DNA of 64,000 nucleotides, taken from the NCBI RefSeq assembly GCF_034092465.1, contig NZ_CP139303.1:310001-374000 (forward strand). Reading direction: 5' to 3'. This document shows, piece by piece, positions 30,639-39,988 of the stretch. Source of the DNA: Prochlorococcus sp. MIT 1223 (GTDB lineage: Bacteria > Cyanobacteriota > Cyanobacteriia > PCC-6307 > Cyanobiaceae). A program made the position numbers and the translations under genes. The notes under the pieces were generated by a model. That model was not told where the DNA came from, did no database searches, and worked only from the letters and a program-made list of their open reading frames with translations. The stretch's first letter is position 1. Each line of letters begins with the position of its first letter.

Positions 30639-31184
30639 ATGAATAGAAGAACTTTCATTCATATATTCACTATTTTTGTAACTTGTCTAATATCTCCTAT
30701 TAAGTCCTCTGCAGGAAACGAGAGTATAATTTCTAGTAAAATCAAGGCTCCTGCTTTTAATTTATATGGTTTTGATTATAAGTCAAATAAAATAAAACAA
30801 TATTCCTATGAAGAATTTAGAAATAGTTGGCTCGTAATATACTTCTACCCAGAAGATTTTACTGAAGGTTGCACTATTGAGGCTAATGGTTTCAGTAAAT
30901 TAAAAAACGAATTCTCTAATAAAAATGCAAATATCTTAGGTATTAGCTCAGATAATATAGATAAGCATTCTAATTTTTGTGGCAAAAATCAACTTACATT
31001 TCCACTCTTAAGTGATCCTCAAGGAACAATAAGCAAGCAATATCATTCTTGGTCAGGCAGTAATTCTTCCAGGAATACATTCCTCATCAACCCAAGCGGC
31101 TATATTGAATCTAAATGGATATCAGTCAGCCCTATTCATCATGCTGAGGAAGTTTTGAATACGTTAATATCATTAACAACATAA
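30639..31184 (+). CDS. Exported PrxQ/BCP-type peroxiredoxin
   Basis: Thiol peroxidase of 181 residues that reduces peroxides. The peroxidatic cysteine C78 is in FYPEDFTEGCTIEA. The usual PrxQ resolving cysteine five residues later is replaced by Asn (CTIEAN). Another cysteine, C114 (NFCGKNQL), lies 36 residues on and is the likely resolving partner, as in PrxQ enzymes with that spacing. The N terminus MNRRTFIHIFTIFVTCLIS is a signal-peptide-like segment ending near SSAG, so the protein is probably exported to the periplasm or thylakoid lumen. It is followed 2 bases later by a small membrane protein gene. Confidence 0.9.
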   Translation: MNRRTFIHIFTIFVTCLISPIKSSAGNESIISSKIKAPAFNLYGFDYKSNKIKQYSYEEFRNSWLVIYFYPEDFTEGCTIEANGFSKLKNEFSNKNANILGISSDNIDKHSNFCGKNQLTFPLLSDPQGTISKQYHSWSGSNSSRNTFLINPSGYIESKWISVSPIHHAEEVLNTLISLTT

Positions 31185-31186
31185 TC

Positions 31187-31489
31187 ATGCATTCTCTATC
31201 TCTTCCAACATGGTTTATTCATATAGCAACAGTGCTTGAATGGACTTTAGCAATAATTTTAATCTCAATAATATCGTTTATTAATAAGAATAGGCCATTA
31301 AATTGGCTTGCATTATCTATGCTACCTAATCTGGCAAGTGCTATGGCAGCTGTTACTTGGCATATATTTGATAATACTATAGAATTGAAAGGGCTTGTTG
31401 TAATTCAAGCAGCACTAACTGTTATTGGAAATTCTGCTATGGCGTTGGCCGCATATAATTTATACAAAAAAGAAACTATTAGCTTATGA
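31187..31489 (+). CDS. Small membrane protein, DUF2499 family
   Basis: A 100-residue protein with about three membrane segments (WFIHIATVLEWTLAIILISIIS, WLALSMLPNLASAMAAV, VIQAALTVIGNSAMALAAY). The pattern WLALSMLPNLASAM followed by a Trp-His element (AVTWHIFDN) matches DUF2499, a cyanobacterial and plastid family of unknown function. The last four bases overlap the start of the next gene (ATGA), so the pair is translationally coupled. Confidence 0.88.
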   Translation: MHSLSLPTWFIHIATVLEWTLAIILISIISFINKNRPLNWLALSMLPNLASAMAAVTWHIFDNTIELKGLVVIQAALTVIGNSAMALAAYNLYKKETISL

Positions 31490-31821
31490 ATACTATGCTT
31501 TCGAAAATACTTTTACTTTTAAATTCAACAGACCCCTCAGCTTTCTTTATCTTATCATTATTTCCCTATATCATTTTTTTGTATTGGGCACAAAAATGTT
31601 TATCAATTCCTAGGACTTCTCTAATAGGGTTTAGATTAACTCTCCTTTTTGTACTAATGACAATTATCTTTGCAATAATTTCACTTATTTACTTTGGCGA
31701 TGAACTAACGAATATTGACCCTCTCCATGGAGCGGCAGAAGCATTCTTAACTCTTAGTGATGCCTTTATTGCATGGGGTTTCATACAGATGCTGAAACCA
31801 GAAGAAGTAAAAAACTCTTAA
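31486..31821 (+). CDS. Small membrane protein, DUF3593 family
   Basis: A 111-residue membrane protein with about three membrane segments. The recognisable pattern is PYIIFLYWAQKC and a C-terminal LHGAAEAFLTLSDAFIAWGFIQML, typical of DUF3593. This family commonly sits beside DUF2499 in cyanobacteria, as here with a four-base overlap. The function is unknown; conservation with plastids suggests a photosynthetic membrane role (inference). The next gene, psaK, starts 71 bases downstream. Confidence 0.87.
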   Translation: MNTMLSKILLLLNSTDPSAFFILSLFPYIIFLYWAQKCLSIPRTSLIGFRLTLLFVLMTIIFAIISLIYFGDELTNIDPLHGAAEAFLTLSDAFIAWGFIQMLKPEEVKNS

Positions 31822-31892
31822 GCAAGAATCAAATAGATAAAAAAAGGGGTAATTTTATTAGAGAATACAAATAGCTTAATTAGGACTCATTA

Positions 31893-32153
31893 ATGCTTAC
31901 GACTATCTTTGCTGTTGCAGATCCTGTCACTTTTCAATGGTCTCCAAAGTGCGCAGTAGTAATGATCATATGCAATCTGCTCGCTTATGCGATTGCCAGA
32001 GCAAATATCGAGAAGCCTAATGAAGGATTTCCAATGCCAAACCCACAATATTATGGAGGACTAAGTCATGGCTCCTTTGTAGCAGCTAACTGCCTAGGTC
32101 ATGTTTTAGGTATAGGTTCAATTCTGGGGCTAGCAGCAAGGGGAGTCCTTTAA
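31893..32153 (+). CDS. psaK: Photosystem I subunit PsaK
   Basis: Small thylakoid membrane subunit on the edge of photosystem I, with two membrane helices. The 86 residues show WSPKCAVVMIICNLLAYAIAR, the loop NPQYYGGLSHGSFVAANCLGH and a second helix ending LGLAARGVL, all typical PsaK. It begins at an ATG and is followed by a hairpin that could stop transcription before dxs. Confidence 0.96.
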   Translation: MLTTIFAVADPVTFQWSPKCAVVMIICNLLAYAIARANIEKPNEGFPMPNPQYYGGLSHGSFVAANCLGHVLGIGSILGLAARGVL

Positions 32154-32184
32154 ATTATAAACAAATTAAAAATTGAAGATATAA

Positions 32185-32226
32185 ATAGTAGGTAAAAGAG
32201 AAGAAAAGCTTCTTATTGCCTACTAT
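32185..32226. terminator. Hairpin between psaK and dxs, possible bidirectional terminator
   Basis: The arms ATAGTAGGTAA (32185-32195) and TTGCCTACTAT (32216-32226) pair over 11 positions with one G-T mismatch pair. An inner AGAAG/CTTCT stem extends the structure. T-rich sequence (ATTTTACTGTTTTT) follows on the plus strand. The end overlaps the dxs stop codon. Position between two convergent genes supports a terminator for both. Confidence 0.55.
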
Positions 32227-34151
32227 ATTTTACTGTTTTTATTATTTATAATTACTGCTTCATCCTTGGTCCATCCAAACTTTTGTTTAATTCTTTTAGA
32301 CATCTGAACAGGAGTTAAGGACAAGGTTTCTTTACTTTGTTGAGGGCTGGCATGATCAACAAGTCTGTCTGGTATACCAATTCTCAAAGTCGACGCTTGA
32401 ATATCACTGTCAGATAAAGATTCAACTACTGCAGAGCCAAATCCACCAAGTAGTGTTCCTTCTTCCATCGTGACGACTTTTCCAATTCTGAGCGCAAGAG
32501 GATGTATAAGCTCTTCATCTAAAGGTCTCAAAAATCTTGCATTTATAACTGTTGAAATTATTCCTGATTCTCTTAACAGCTCAGCTGTGATAACAGCTTG
32601 AGAAACCATTGCTCCATAAGCCACAATCAATAGATCGTCTCCTTCTAAAAGTATTTCACCATTACCAACTTTTATTAGCTCCCAACCTTCCTCCATCAAA
32701 ATCACACCCTCTCCTGGACCTCTTGGAATTCTTAAAGCTGTAGGTCCATTGTGGTTTAAACAAGTAACTAACATTCTTTGCAATTCTCCTTCATCTTTTG
32801 GCGCCATCACAGTAAAATTAGGAACAGACCTTAAATAACTAATGTCATATTGACCTTGGTGAGTGGGACCATCTGCACCCACTATTCCAGCACGGTCTAA
32901 AACAAAAGTTACTGGAAGGTTTTGTATCCCAACATCATGAATGAGCTGATCATAAGCACGTTGTAAAAAAGTACTATAAATAGCAACAACAGGCTTCATT
33001 CCCTCGCAAGCCATTCCAGCAGCGAGAGTTACGGCATGTTGTTCTGCTATACCTACATCAATATATTGATCAGGTATAGACTTCTGAAGAAGATTTAGTG
33101 CGGTACCTTCCGCCATAGCTGCTGTAATACCAACAACCCTACTATTTTGCTCACAAAGTTTTACTAACGTTTGTCCAAAAACCTTGCTATAGCTAGGAGG
33201 CTTAGGCTTACTAGAAGGTAGTGATTTTCCAGTTGTAAGATCAAAAGAAGATTGCGCATGATATCCAACTTGATCTTCTTCGGCAAATGGATAGCCCTTT
33301 CCTTTCGTTGTTAAAACATGAACTAATACAGGCCCTCCGATATCATGTGCAGTCTCAAAAGTACGAATCATCTGTGAAATATTATGTCCATCTATTGGTC
33401 CTATGTATGTAAAGCCTAATTCTTCAAATACTGCGCCTACTTTTGGTACAGCCAAACGTCTAACGCTACCAGTAATAGATTTCAGTTCTTCAGATATTTC
33501 GTCCCCCATAAAAGGAAGGTTCTTCACACTTTCTTGGACACTGTCAGAGACAAACTTTACTGGTGGACTTAGCCTCATTCTATTCAAATAAGTGGATAAA
33601 GCCCCAACAGGAGGAGATATAGACATGTCGTTATCATTCAGAACAACTAATAGAGGAGTTTTAGGTAAATGTCCTGCATGATTAATAGCTTCTAAGGCCA
33701 TGCCTCCTGTTAAGGCTCCATCGCCAATTACAGCAACACATTTAAACGACTCGCCTTTTTGATCCCTACCAAGGGCCATTCCCAAAGCAGCTGATATAGA
33801 TGTACTTGCATGCCCTGCTCCAAAATGATCAAACTTACTTTCAGATCTCTTTAAGTATCCTGCAACTCCCTTCTCTTGGCGAAGAGTATCAAATTGATTA
33901 AATCTACCAGTAAGTAATTTATGAGGATAAGCTTGATGGCCTACATCCCAAACAACCTTGTCAATATCTAAATCAAGGGTTTGATAAAGAGCAAGAGTAA
34001 GTTCTACTACTCCCAATCCAGGACCTAAATGACCTCCACTAGTAGATACAACCTGAAGATGCCTCTCCCGAATTTGACAAGCAATATCTTCAAGCTCTGC
34101 TACCGACAAGCCGTGGAGCTGATTTGGATGGCTTAATTCGCTTAGACGCAT
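32223..34151 (-). CDS. dxs: 1-deoxy-D-xylulose-5-phosphate synthase
   Basis: Thiamine diphosphate enzyme for the first step of the MEP isoprenoid pathway, which feeds carotenoids, phytol and quinones. Diagnostic motifs are [16 protein letters not shown], the ThDP-binding [17 protein letters not shown] and the substrate region [22 protein letters not shown] chose the ATG at 34151, giving 642 residues that start [16 protein letters not shown]. The frame from 34238 adds 29 residues without family character. It diverges from ilvA across 116 bases. Confidence 0.96.
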   Translation of the reverse strand: MRLSELSHPNQLHGLSVAELEDIACQIRERHLQVVSTSGGHLGPGLGVVELTLALYQTLDLDIDKVVWDVGHQAYPHKLLTGRFNQFDTLRQEKGVAGYLKRSESKFDHFGAGHASTSISAALGMALGRDQKGESFKCVAVIGDGALTGGMALEAINHAGHLPKTPLLVVLNDNDMSISPPVGALSTYLNRMRLSPPVKFVSDSVQESVKNLPFMGDEISEELKSITGSVRRLAVPKVGAVFEELGFTYIGPIDGHNISQMIRTFETAHDIGGPVLVHVLTTKGKGYPFAEEDQVGYHAQSSFDLTTGKSLPSSKPKPPSYSKVFGQTLVKLCEQNSRVVGITAAMAEGTALNLLQKSIPDQYIDVGIAEQHAVTLAAGMACEGMKPVVAIYSTFLQRAYDQLIHDVGIQNLPVTFVLDRAGIVGADGPTHQGQYDISYLRSVPNFTVMAPKDEGELQRMLVTCLNHNGPTALRIPRGPGEGVILMEEGWELIKVGNGEILLEGDDLLIVAYGAMVSQAVITAELLRESGIISTVINARFLRPLDEELIHPLALRIGKVVTMEEGTLLGGFGSAVVESLSDSDIQASTLRIGIPDRLVDHASPQQSKETLSLTPVQMSKRIKQKFGWTKDEAVIINNKNSKI

Positions 34152-34267
34152 TTTGCCACTTTTCAATGTTCTTAATCTACGGGTTCCAATGCACTTTTCG
34201 TGAATTAATGAAAAATAAAAATGCAATGTTGAAATCAAAGGTCTAATAAAATTGCCAGAATGAACTA

Positions 34268-35809
34268 ATGGACGACTATCTTCAAAAAATTCTTAGAGCT
34301 CGAGTTTATGACGTTGCTCTTGAAACCCCTTTAGAAAAGGCAAGAAATCTTAGTAATAAATTCCAGAATAATATTTTCTTTAAAAGAGAAGACCTACAAG
34401 AAGTCTTTTCATTCAAAATTCGCGGAGCATATAACCGTATGAATCAATTAACTAAAAAAGAACTCATTAAAGGTGTTGTTGCTTCTAGTGCTGGCAATCA
34501 TGCACAGGGGGTTGCACTAAGTGCTACTCAATTGAAATGTAGGGCTGTGATTGTAATGCCTTTAACTACTCCACTTGTAAAGGTAATGGCTGTAAAAGCT
34601 CTAAAAGCTGAAGTTATTCTTTATGGAGATACTTATGACGATGCATGCACAGAAGCTTTAAAAATCTCATTAAATCAAGGCCTAACTTTTATTCATCCAT
34701 TTGACGATCCAGAGGTTATTGCAGGTCAAGGAACAATAGGGATGGAGATAATAAGACAATGTGAAAGGCCTCCATCCGCAATTTACGTTGCAGTTGGCGG
34801 AGGTGGTTTAATAAGTGGAATCGCAGCTTATGTAAAAAGCCTTTGGCCACAAGTAGAAATAATTGGAGTAGAGCCAAAAGATTCTTGCGCAATGACAACA
34901 TCATTAAAAGCCGGAAAGATTATTGAACTTGATGAAATTGGACTTTTTGCTGATGGAGTTGCAGTTAGAAAAGTAGGAATAAATACATTTGCTTTAGCTC
35001 AAAAGTATGTAGATTCAATGATAACTGTCAGCACAGATGAAATTTGCGCTGCCATCAAGGATGTCTTTGAAGATACAAGGTCTATTTTAGAACCAGCTGG
35101 AGCATTAGCAATAGCAGGGATGAAAGCTGATATCACGAAAAGAAACTTAAAGGATAAAGATCTAATAGCTATTGCTTGCGGAGCAAATATGAACTTTGAA
35201 AGGCTTCGTTTTGTAGCAGAGCGTGCTGAACTTGGTGAACAAAAAGAATCAATGTTAGCTATAGAGATACCAGAAAAGGCAGGAAGTTTAAGAGAAATAT
35301 GTAAGCTTTTAGGACGGAAAAACCTTACGGAATTCAGCTATAGAATGTCCGGTTCTAATAACGCATTCATTTTCCTTGGAGTAGAGATTAAAGAACCAAA
35401 AGAAATAGAAGAGCTGATAAATAAATTTCAATCAGCCGGATTCAATTGCTTAGATCTTACAAAAGACGAATTATCAAAATTACACCTCCGACATATGGTT
35501 GGAGGAAGGCTTCCAAAAACAAAGAAACAAAACCACGGTGACTGTTTCAAAGAACTTTTATACAGGTTTGAATTTCCCGAAAGGCCTGGTGCTCTGATGA
35601 ATTTTCTTACTTGCATGAAACCAGATTGGAGTATCAGTATTTTCCATTACAGAAATCATGGGGCTGACATAGGAAGAATTGTTATTGGAGTACTAGTAAA
35701 AGATTCTGAACTTGAAGCTTGGAAAACATTCGTAAATCAAATTGGTTATAAGAGCTTTGATGAAACTAAAAATCCTGCTTACAAATTATTCCTAGGTGCA
35801 CAAACCTAA
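34268..35809 (+). CDS. ilvA: Threonine ammonia-lyase, biosynthetic
   Basis: PLP enzyme that deaminates threonine to 2-oxobutanoate, the entry to isoleucine synthesis. Catalytic domain (about residues 1-320) shows the PLP lysine in [21 protein letters not shown] and the glycine loop [11 protein letters not shown]. The C-terminal part (about 330-513) is the regulatory pair of ACT-like domains that bind isoleucine and valine ([14 protein letters not shown] and [12 protein letters not shown]). Its 513 residues fit the long, feedback-inhibited class. Confidence 0.97.
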   Translation: MDDYLQKILRARVYDVALETPLEKARNLSNKFQNNIFFKREDLQEVFSFKIRGAYNRMNQLTKKELIKGVVASSAGNHAQGVALSATQLKCRAVIVMPLTTPLVKVMAVKALKAEVILYGDTYDDACTEALKISLNQGLTFIHPFDDPEVIAGQGTIGMEIIRQCERPPSAIYVAVGGGGLISGIAAYVKSLWPQVEIIGVEPKDSCAMTTSLKAGKIIELDEIGLFADGVAVRKVGINTFALAQKYVDSMITVSTDEICAAIKDVFEDTRSILEPAGALAIAGMKADITKRNLKDKDLIAIACGANMNFERLRFVAERAELGEQKESMLAIEIPEKAGSLREICKLLGRKNLTEFSYRMSGSNNAFIFLGVEIKEPKEIEELINKFQSAGFNCLDLTKDELSKLHLRHMVGGRLPKTKKQNHGDCFKELLYRFEFPERPGALMNFLTCMKPDWSISIFHYRNHGADIGRIVIGVLVKDSELEAWKTFVNQIGYKSFDETKNPAYKLFLGAQT

Positions 35810-35876
35810 TAATCAAGTTATTTTTGGATAACAATTATATTTCCTACAAATTACTAACTCTGGTAAAACTGATTCC

Positions 35877-36383
35877 ATTAAGGAAGCCCTTCAAATCTCA
35901 CTACCAGCAAGACTGGAAGCAATCCTTTATTTAAAAGGAAGGCCAATGAGATTGCAGGAAATACTCGAAATAGTAAATGAAGAAAAAGATCTTGTTGAGC
36001 AAGCCTTATTCGCTCTAACAGCTTCATATGCTCAAAGAGACACTGCTTTAGAAATTAGCGAAAGCAATGGATTATATAGTCTCCAATTAAGAACAGGTTT
36101 GGGCGAATTGGTTCAGAATCTCTTGCCTGTAGATATATCCATAGCCACCTTAAGAACACTTGCAACTATTGCTTTAAAAAAGAGAATACTCCAATCAGAC
36201 TTAGTTGATATAAGGGGTTCTGGTGCATACGACCATATTAAAGAACTAATATCTCAAAAATTTATAGAAAGGAAACGACAAAGAGATGGGCGATCATATT
36301 GGATAACTCTCTCTGAGAAATTTCATCAGACTTTTTCTATACTCCCTGATATAAACACACCAGAAAATACAAAAGCTGCATAA
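35877..36383 (+). CDS. scpB: Segregation and condensation protein ScpB, unusual start
   Basis: ScpB joins Smc and ScpA in chromosome segregation and has tandem winged-helix domains. The first ATG (35946, 145 residues) starts inside the first helix. The in-frame codons before it read ISLPARLEAILYLKGRP, the usual ScpB N terminus. The frame is open back to a stop at 35829-35831 with no ATG, GTG or TTG. Candidate non-standard starts are ATT at 35877 or 35850, or CTG at 35913. I place the start at 35877 as a best guess, giving 168 residues. Later segments LRTLATIALKKRILQSDL and RGSGAYDHIKELISQKFIE fit ScpB. A sequencing error is the alternative explanation. Confidence 0.75.
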   Translation: MKEALQISLPARLEAILYLKGRPMRLQEILEIVNEEKDLVEQALFALTASYAQRDTALEISESNGLYSLQLRTGLGELVQNLLPVDISIATLRTLATIALKKRILQSDLVDIRGSGAYDHIKELISQKFIERKRQRDGRSYWITLSEKFHQTFSILPDINTPENTKAA

Positions 36384-36407
36384 AGTGTTTACAACCAACA
36401 CAATTCC

Positions 36408-36713
36408 ATGGGATCAGAAATCATTTCTAATATTTTTGGTGTTATTAGCCAAACCTTAGTTATCTATTCCTATCTTCTAATTATTAGGGTATTGCTGACA
36501 TGGTTCCCAAACCTTGACTGGTCTAACCCCATCTTAAGTAATCTATCAGCAATAACTGACCCATATTTAAATCTTTTCAGAGGAATAATACCTCCAATAG
36601 CAGGGATAGATATTTCACCAATCCTTGCCTTCCTTTTACTTAACTTTGCACAAAGTTTTGTTAATATTATTAGATATGCATCTCTAAACAATTCAATACA
36701 GTTTTACGGATAG
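36408..36713 (+). CDS. YggT/Ycf19 family membrane protein
   Basis: A 101-residue protein with two membrane segments (LVIYSYLLIIRVLLTWFP and ISPILAFLLLNFAQSFV). The loop TDPYLNLFRGIIPPIAGIDISPI is the YggT hallmark. The family is widespread; in cyanobacteria and plastids (Ycf19/CCB3-like) it is linked to thylakoid membrane protein assembly and nucleoid or cell-division effects, but the exact role here is not shown. It follows scpB by 24 bases and converges with the MazG-like gene. Confidence 0.88.
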   Translation: MGSEIISNIFGVISQTLVIYSYLLIIRVLLTWFPNLDWSNPILSNLSAITDPYLNLFRGIIPPIAGIDISPILAFLLLNFAQSFVNIIRYASLNNSIQFYG

Positions 36714-36732
36714 ATAAAAATAAAGTAAAAAT

Positions 36733-37062
36733 TTATCTGTCATCTCCATCCCCTGATATTTGTCCTCGTTTGGCCCTGCTTGCAAGTTTATCAAGATTTG
36801 CTTGAGCAACATCATTTAGCTCAAAACCTAATTCAGAAGAGAGTTGGGCTACATACCAAAGGACATCTCCCAATTCTAATTTGATGGCTTCTTTGGCATC
36901 AGGATCAAAAATGCCATTATTGTCTCTAAGAATTTTCTTTACTTTGTCAGCAACTTCTCCTGCTTCTCCAGCCAGTCCAAGTGTTGGATAAATTGGATTA
37001 TTTCCTAAATCTGGATAAAGAGCTGTTCTTCGAGAATTGTGTTGATAATGATTTAGGTTCAT
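36733..37062 (-). CDS. MazG-like nucleotide pyrophosphohydrolase
   Basis: All-alpha NTP pyrophosphohydrolase domain that hydrolyses NTPs or dNTPs to monophosphates, often for house-cleaning. The acidic metal motif is visible in GLAGEAGEVADKVKK (ExxE) and KLELGDVLWYVAQLSSELG (ExxD). I chose the ATG at 37062 (109 residues, MNLNHYQHNSRR), since the longer frame from 37188 crosses the start region of the divergent pyk and adds a non-family head. It converges with the YggT gene. Confidence 0.86.
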   Translation of the reverse strand: MNLNHYQHNSRRTALYPDLGNNPIYPTLGLAGEAGEVADKVKKILRDNNGIFDPDAKEAIKLELGDVLWYVAQLSSELGFELNDVAQANLDKLASRAKRGQISGDGDDR

Positions 37063-37142
37063 GATTAAAGTAATTGGATTTTGAAAAAGATTTTCCCCAT
37101 GACAGCTAGATGGTATTTTTTGGATGATATCAGGTCCCTTTA

Positions 37143-38609
37143 ATGACCCAGATTGATCTAAAAAGAAGGACCAAGATTGTTGCGACAATTGGTCCTGCTA
37201 CAGAAAGCGCTCAAAGTATTTCTGAGCTTATAAAAGCTGGGGCGACAACCTTCAGGTTGAATTTTTCTCATGGCGATCACATAGAGCACGCTAATCGCAT
37301 TTCAACAATACGAAAAGTATCTAAAGACCTAGGAGTTCATATTGGGATTCTTCAAGACCTTCAAGGTCCAAAAATTAGACTTGGAAGATTTAATGATGGT
37401 CCAATAAAGGTATCAAACGGTAGTACTTATCGTTTGACATCTAAATCCATCAATTGCGACAGCCAAATAGCAAGTGTTACTTACGATAAATTATCTAAAG
37501 AGGTTAGTCCTGGTAATCGAATACTTTTAGACGATGGAAGAGTGGAAATGAGAGTAGAAAAAGTAGATACTAATAACGAAATAATCGATTGTTTAGTAAC
37601 TGTTGGTGGAGTCTTATCTAATAATAAAGGGGTTAACTTTCCAGATGTTCAGTTATCTATAAGGGCACTAACAGAAAAAGATAAAGAAGATTTAGCTTTT
37701 GGGGTTGAACAAGGAGTTGACTGGATTGCTCTCAGTTTCGTAAGAAACCCTTCTGACATTATTGAAATAAAAGAACTTATAAAAGCACATAATCAGGACA
37801 TACCGATTGTCGCTAAAATTGAAAAGTTCGAAGCTATAGATCAAATAGATTCAATTTTGCCCTTATGTGATGGCGTTATGGTCGCAAGGGGTGACTTGGG
37901 AGTAGAGATGCCAGCAGAAGAAGTACCACTGCTACAAAAATCTCTAATAAAAAAAGCAAATAGTTTGGGCATACCGATTATTACGGCAACACAAATGCTG
38001 GACTCTATGGCTTCCAGCCCAAGGCCAACTAGAGCTGAAGTTAGTGATGTTGCTAACGCTATTCTCGACGGTACTGATGCAGTAATGCTTTCTAACGAGA
38101 CTGCAGTTGGAGATTATCCAATAGAAGCTGTTTCGACAATGGCAACAATAGCCAAAAGAATAGAGAGAGATTATCCACAAAGAGCTCTGGAATCTCATTT
38201 ACCAAGCACTATCCCAAATGCAATTAGTGCTGCTGTTAGCAGTATTGCAAGACAACTTAATGCTGCTGCAATATTACCTTTAACAAAAAGTGGCGCCACA
38301 GCACATAATGTTAGTAAATTCAGGCCTGCTACGCCTATCCTGGCAATCACAAGTGAAGTTGAAGTAGCAAGAAGATTACAATTGGTTTGGGGAGTTATTC
38401 CGTTACTTATTCCAGAGCAAGTAAGTACAACTAAAACTTTTAATCTTGCAATGAAAATAGCAGAAGAAATGAAATTATTAAATGCCGGTGATATCGTTGT
38501 CGAAACTGCGGGAACACTTAATGGAGTAAGTGGCTCTACAGATTTAATCAAAGTTGGAATAATAGGAGAAAATGTAATAGAAAATAAAGATAAAGAGCAT
38601 ATTATTTAA
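37143..38609 (+). CDS. pyk: Pyruvate kinase
   Basis: Transfers phosphate from PEP to ADP in the last step of glycolysis. The 488 residues carry RRTKIVATIGPATES, the barrel metal and substrate site VAKIEKFEAI, MVARGDLGVEMPAEEVPLLQK, and ATQMLDSMASSPRPTRAEVSDVANAILDGTDAVMLSNETA. The C-terminal allosteric domain ends at about residue 480. No PEP-utiliser (His-swivelling) extension is present. The start is ATG at 37143 and the MacB-like permease follows after 5 bases. Confidence 0.97.
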   Translation: MTQIDLKRRTKIVATIGPATESAQSISELIKAGATTFRLNFSHGDHIEHANRISTIRKVSKDLGVHIGILQDLQGPKIRLGRFNDGPIKVSNGSTYRLTSKSINCDSQIASVTYDKLSKEVSPGNRILLDDGRVEMRVEKVDTNNEIIDCLVTVGGVLSNNKGVNFPDVQLSIRALTEKDKEDLAFGVEQGVDWIALSFVRNPSDIIEIKELIKAHNQDIPIVAKIEKFEAIDQIDSILPLCDGVMVARGDLGVEMPAEEVPLLQKSLIKKANSLGIPIITATQMLDSMASSPRPTRAEVSDVANAILDGTDAVMLSNETAVGDYPIEAVSTMATIAKRIERDYPQRALESHLPSTIPNAISAAVSSIARQLNAAAILPLTKSGATAHNVSKFRPATPILAITSEVEVARRLQLVWGVIPLLIPEQVSTTKTFNLAMKIAEEMKLLNAGDIVVETAGTLNGVSGSTDLIKVGIIGENVIENKDKEHII

Positions 38610-38614
38610 TAGAA

Positions 38615-39844
38615 ATGTCTAGGAATTTAGCAGCTAAAGAAATATTTTATATGGCGCTAAAAACTCTTAGGTCCAATAAATTAAGAAGTTTATTGACTAT
38701 GCTCGGCATAGTAATAGGGAATGCATCTGTAATAACTCTTGTAGGTGTAGGAAGAGGGGCACAAAGACTTGCTGAAAATCAATTAAGCAACCTAGGTGCA
38801 AATGTTCTTTTTGTAGTACCTGGTAATAATGACACTAGAAGAAGAGGAGTTGCCTTTCCCAAGAATCTCGTCCTAAGAGATTCCGATGCGATAAAGCAGC
38901 AAGTTCCAACTGTAAAAAGAGTCGCCCCTCAGATAAGTACAACTGAAGTTATTCAATATGCATCAAGTTCTAGTAGTGTTTCTATCTCAGGTATTACTCC
39001 AGAATTCCTTCCAGTTAGAAGTTTTGAAATAGCTAAAGGACGTTTTGTAAATATGCAAGATCTCAAAAGCGCTAGGAGTGTTGTAGTAATTGGCCCAGAC
39101 TTAAAAGATAAGTTATTCAAGCAAAGTAAAGCTATAGGCGAAACAGTCAGAATAAGAGATCAATATTTCGAAGTAATTGGAATAATGGCAGCGAAAGGAG
39201 CTGTGTTTGGGAACAATCAAGATGAGAATGCTTATATACCATTAACTACAATGGTAAGTCGTATTACAGGAAAAGATCCTACCTACGGAATAAGCTTGAG
39301 TTTTATAAGTATTGAAGCAATAAATGAAAAATCTACAAGAGCAGCAAAGTTTCAAATAACCAACTTATTAAGACAAAGACATAACATAATTAGAGATGAT
39401 GACTTCGCAGTCAGATCGCAGAAAGATGCTCTAACTATAGTTTCTACAATTACAGGTGGATTGACTCTTATGCTTGCCGCTATTGGTGGTGTTTCATTAA
39501 TAGTTGGAGGAATAGGAATAATGAACATTATGCTCGTATCGGTTAACGAAAGGACTCAAGAAATAGGTTTAAGGAAAGCACTTGGAGCAAAACAAATAGA
39601 TATTCTTAATCAATTTCTAATAGAATCACTGATTTTAGCAGTTCTAGGAGGAATAGTTGGAACCTGCACAGGCTTAACTACAGTTAAAATAATATCTCTT
39701 GCAACTCCATTACCCGCAACAATAGGCAGAGACATAATACTTTTAACTGTTATGATTTCAGGTTCTATTGGATTGACATTTGGAGTTTTACCAGCAAGAA
39801 GAGCAGCTAAATTAGATCCAATTGTTGCTTTAAGGAGTCTTTAA
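38615..39844 (+). CDS. MacB/FtsX-like ABC transporter permease
   Basis: A 409-residue protein of the MacB permease family: N-terminal segment with a membrane helix (LRSLLTMLGIVIGNASVITLVGV), a large extracytoplasmic domain (about 50-270), and three C-terminal helices of FtsX type with GIMNIMLVSVNERTQEIGLRKALGAK. These usually pair with an ATPase to move lipoproteins, peptides or lipids mechanically. No ATPase gene lies beside it, so the partner is elsewhere. Substrate unknown. It follows pyk by 5 bases and is followed by ftsH after a 144-base gap. Confidence 0.9.
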   Translation: MSRNLAAKEIFYMALKTLRSNKLRSLLTMLGIVIGNASVITLVGVGRGAQRLAENQLSNLGANVLFVVPGNNDTRRRGVAFPKNLVLRDSDAIKQQVPTVKRVAPQISTTEVIQYASSSSSVSISGITPEFLPVRSFEIAKGRFVNMQDLKSARSVVVIGPDLKDKLFKQSKAIGETVRIRDQYFEVIGIMAAKGAVFGNNQDENAYIPLTTMVSRITGKDPTYGISLSFISIEAINEKSTRAAKFQITNLLRQRHNIIRDDDFAVRSQKDALTIVSTITGGLTLMLAAIGGVSLIVGGIGIMNIMLVSVNERTQEIGLRKALGAKQIDILNQFLIESLILAVLGGIVGTCTGLTTVKIISLATPLPATIGRDIILLTVMISGSIGLTFGVLPARRAAKLDPIVALRSL

Positions 39845-39906
39845 TTCCTAAATAATCAGTTTCTAAATTAATCAGGATAAATATTGACCTATTAGAAAAT
39901 AGATAT

Positions 39907-39935
39907 TTGTTCCCATTCTAACGGAGCAGTATAAA
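39907..39935 (+). promoter_or_regulatory. Candidate sigma-70-type promoter for ftsH
   Basis: TTGTTC at 39907-39912 and TATAAA at 39930-39935 are separated by 17 bases, 54 bases before the ftsH ATG. Spacing fits the -35/-10 consensus. Found by eye only. Confidence 0.35.
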
Positions 39936-39988
39936 TATAAACCAACGAAAAGAGGTCCAATTCGTTTAGAATAAAAGAAAAACTGTTC

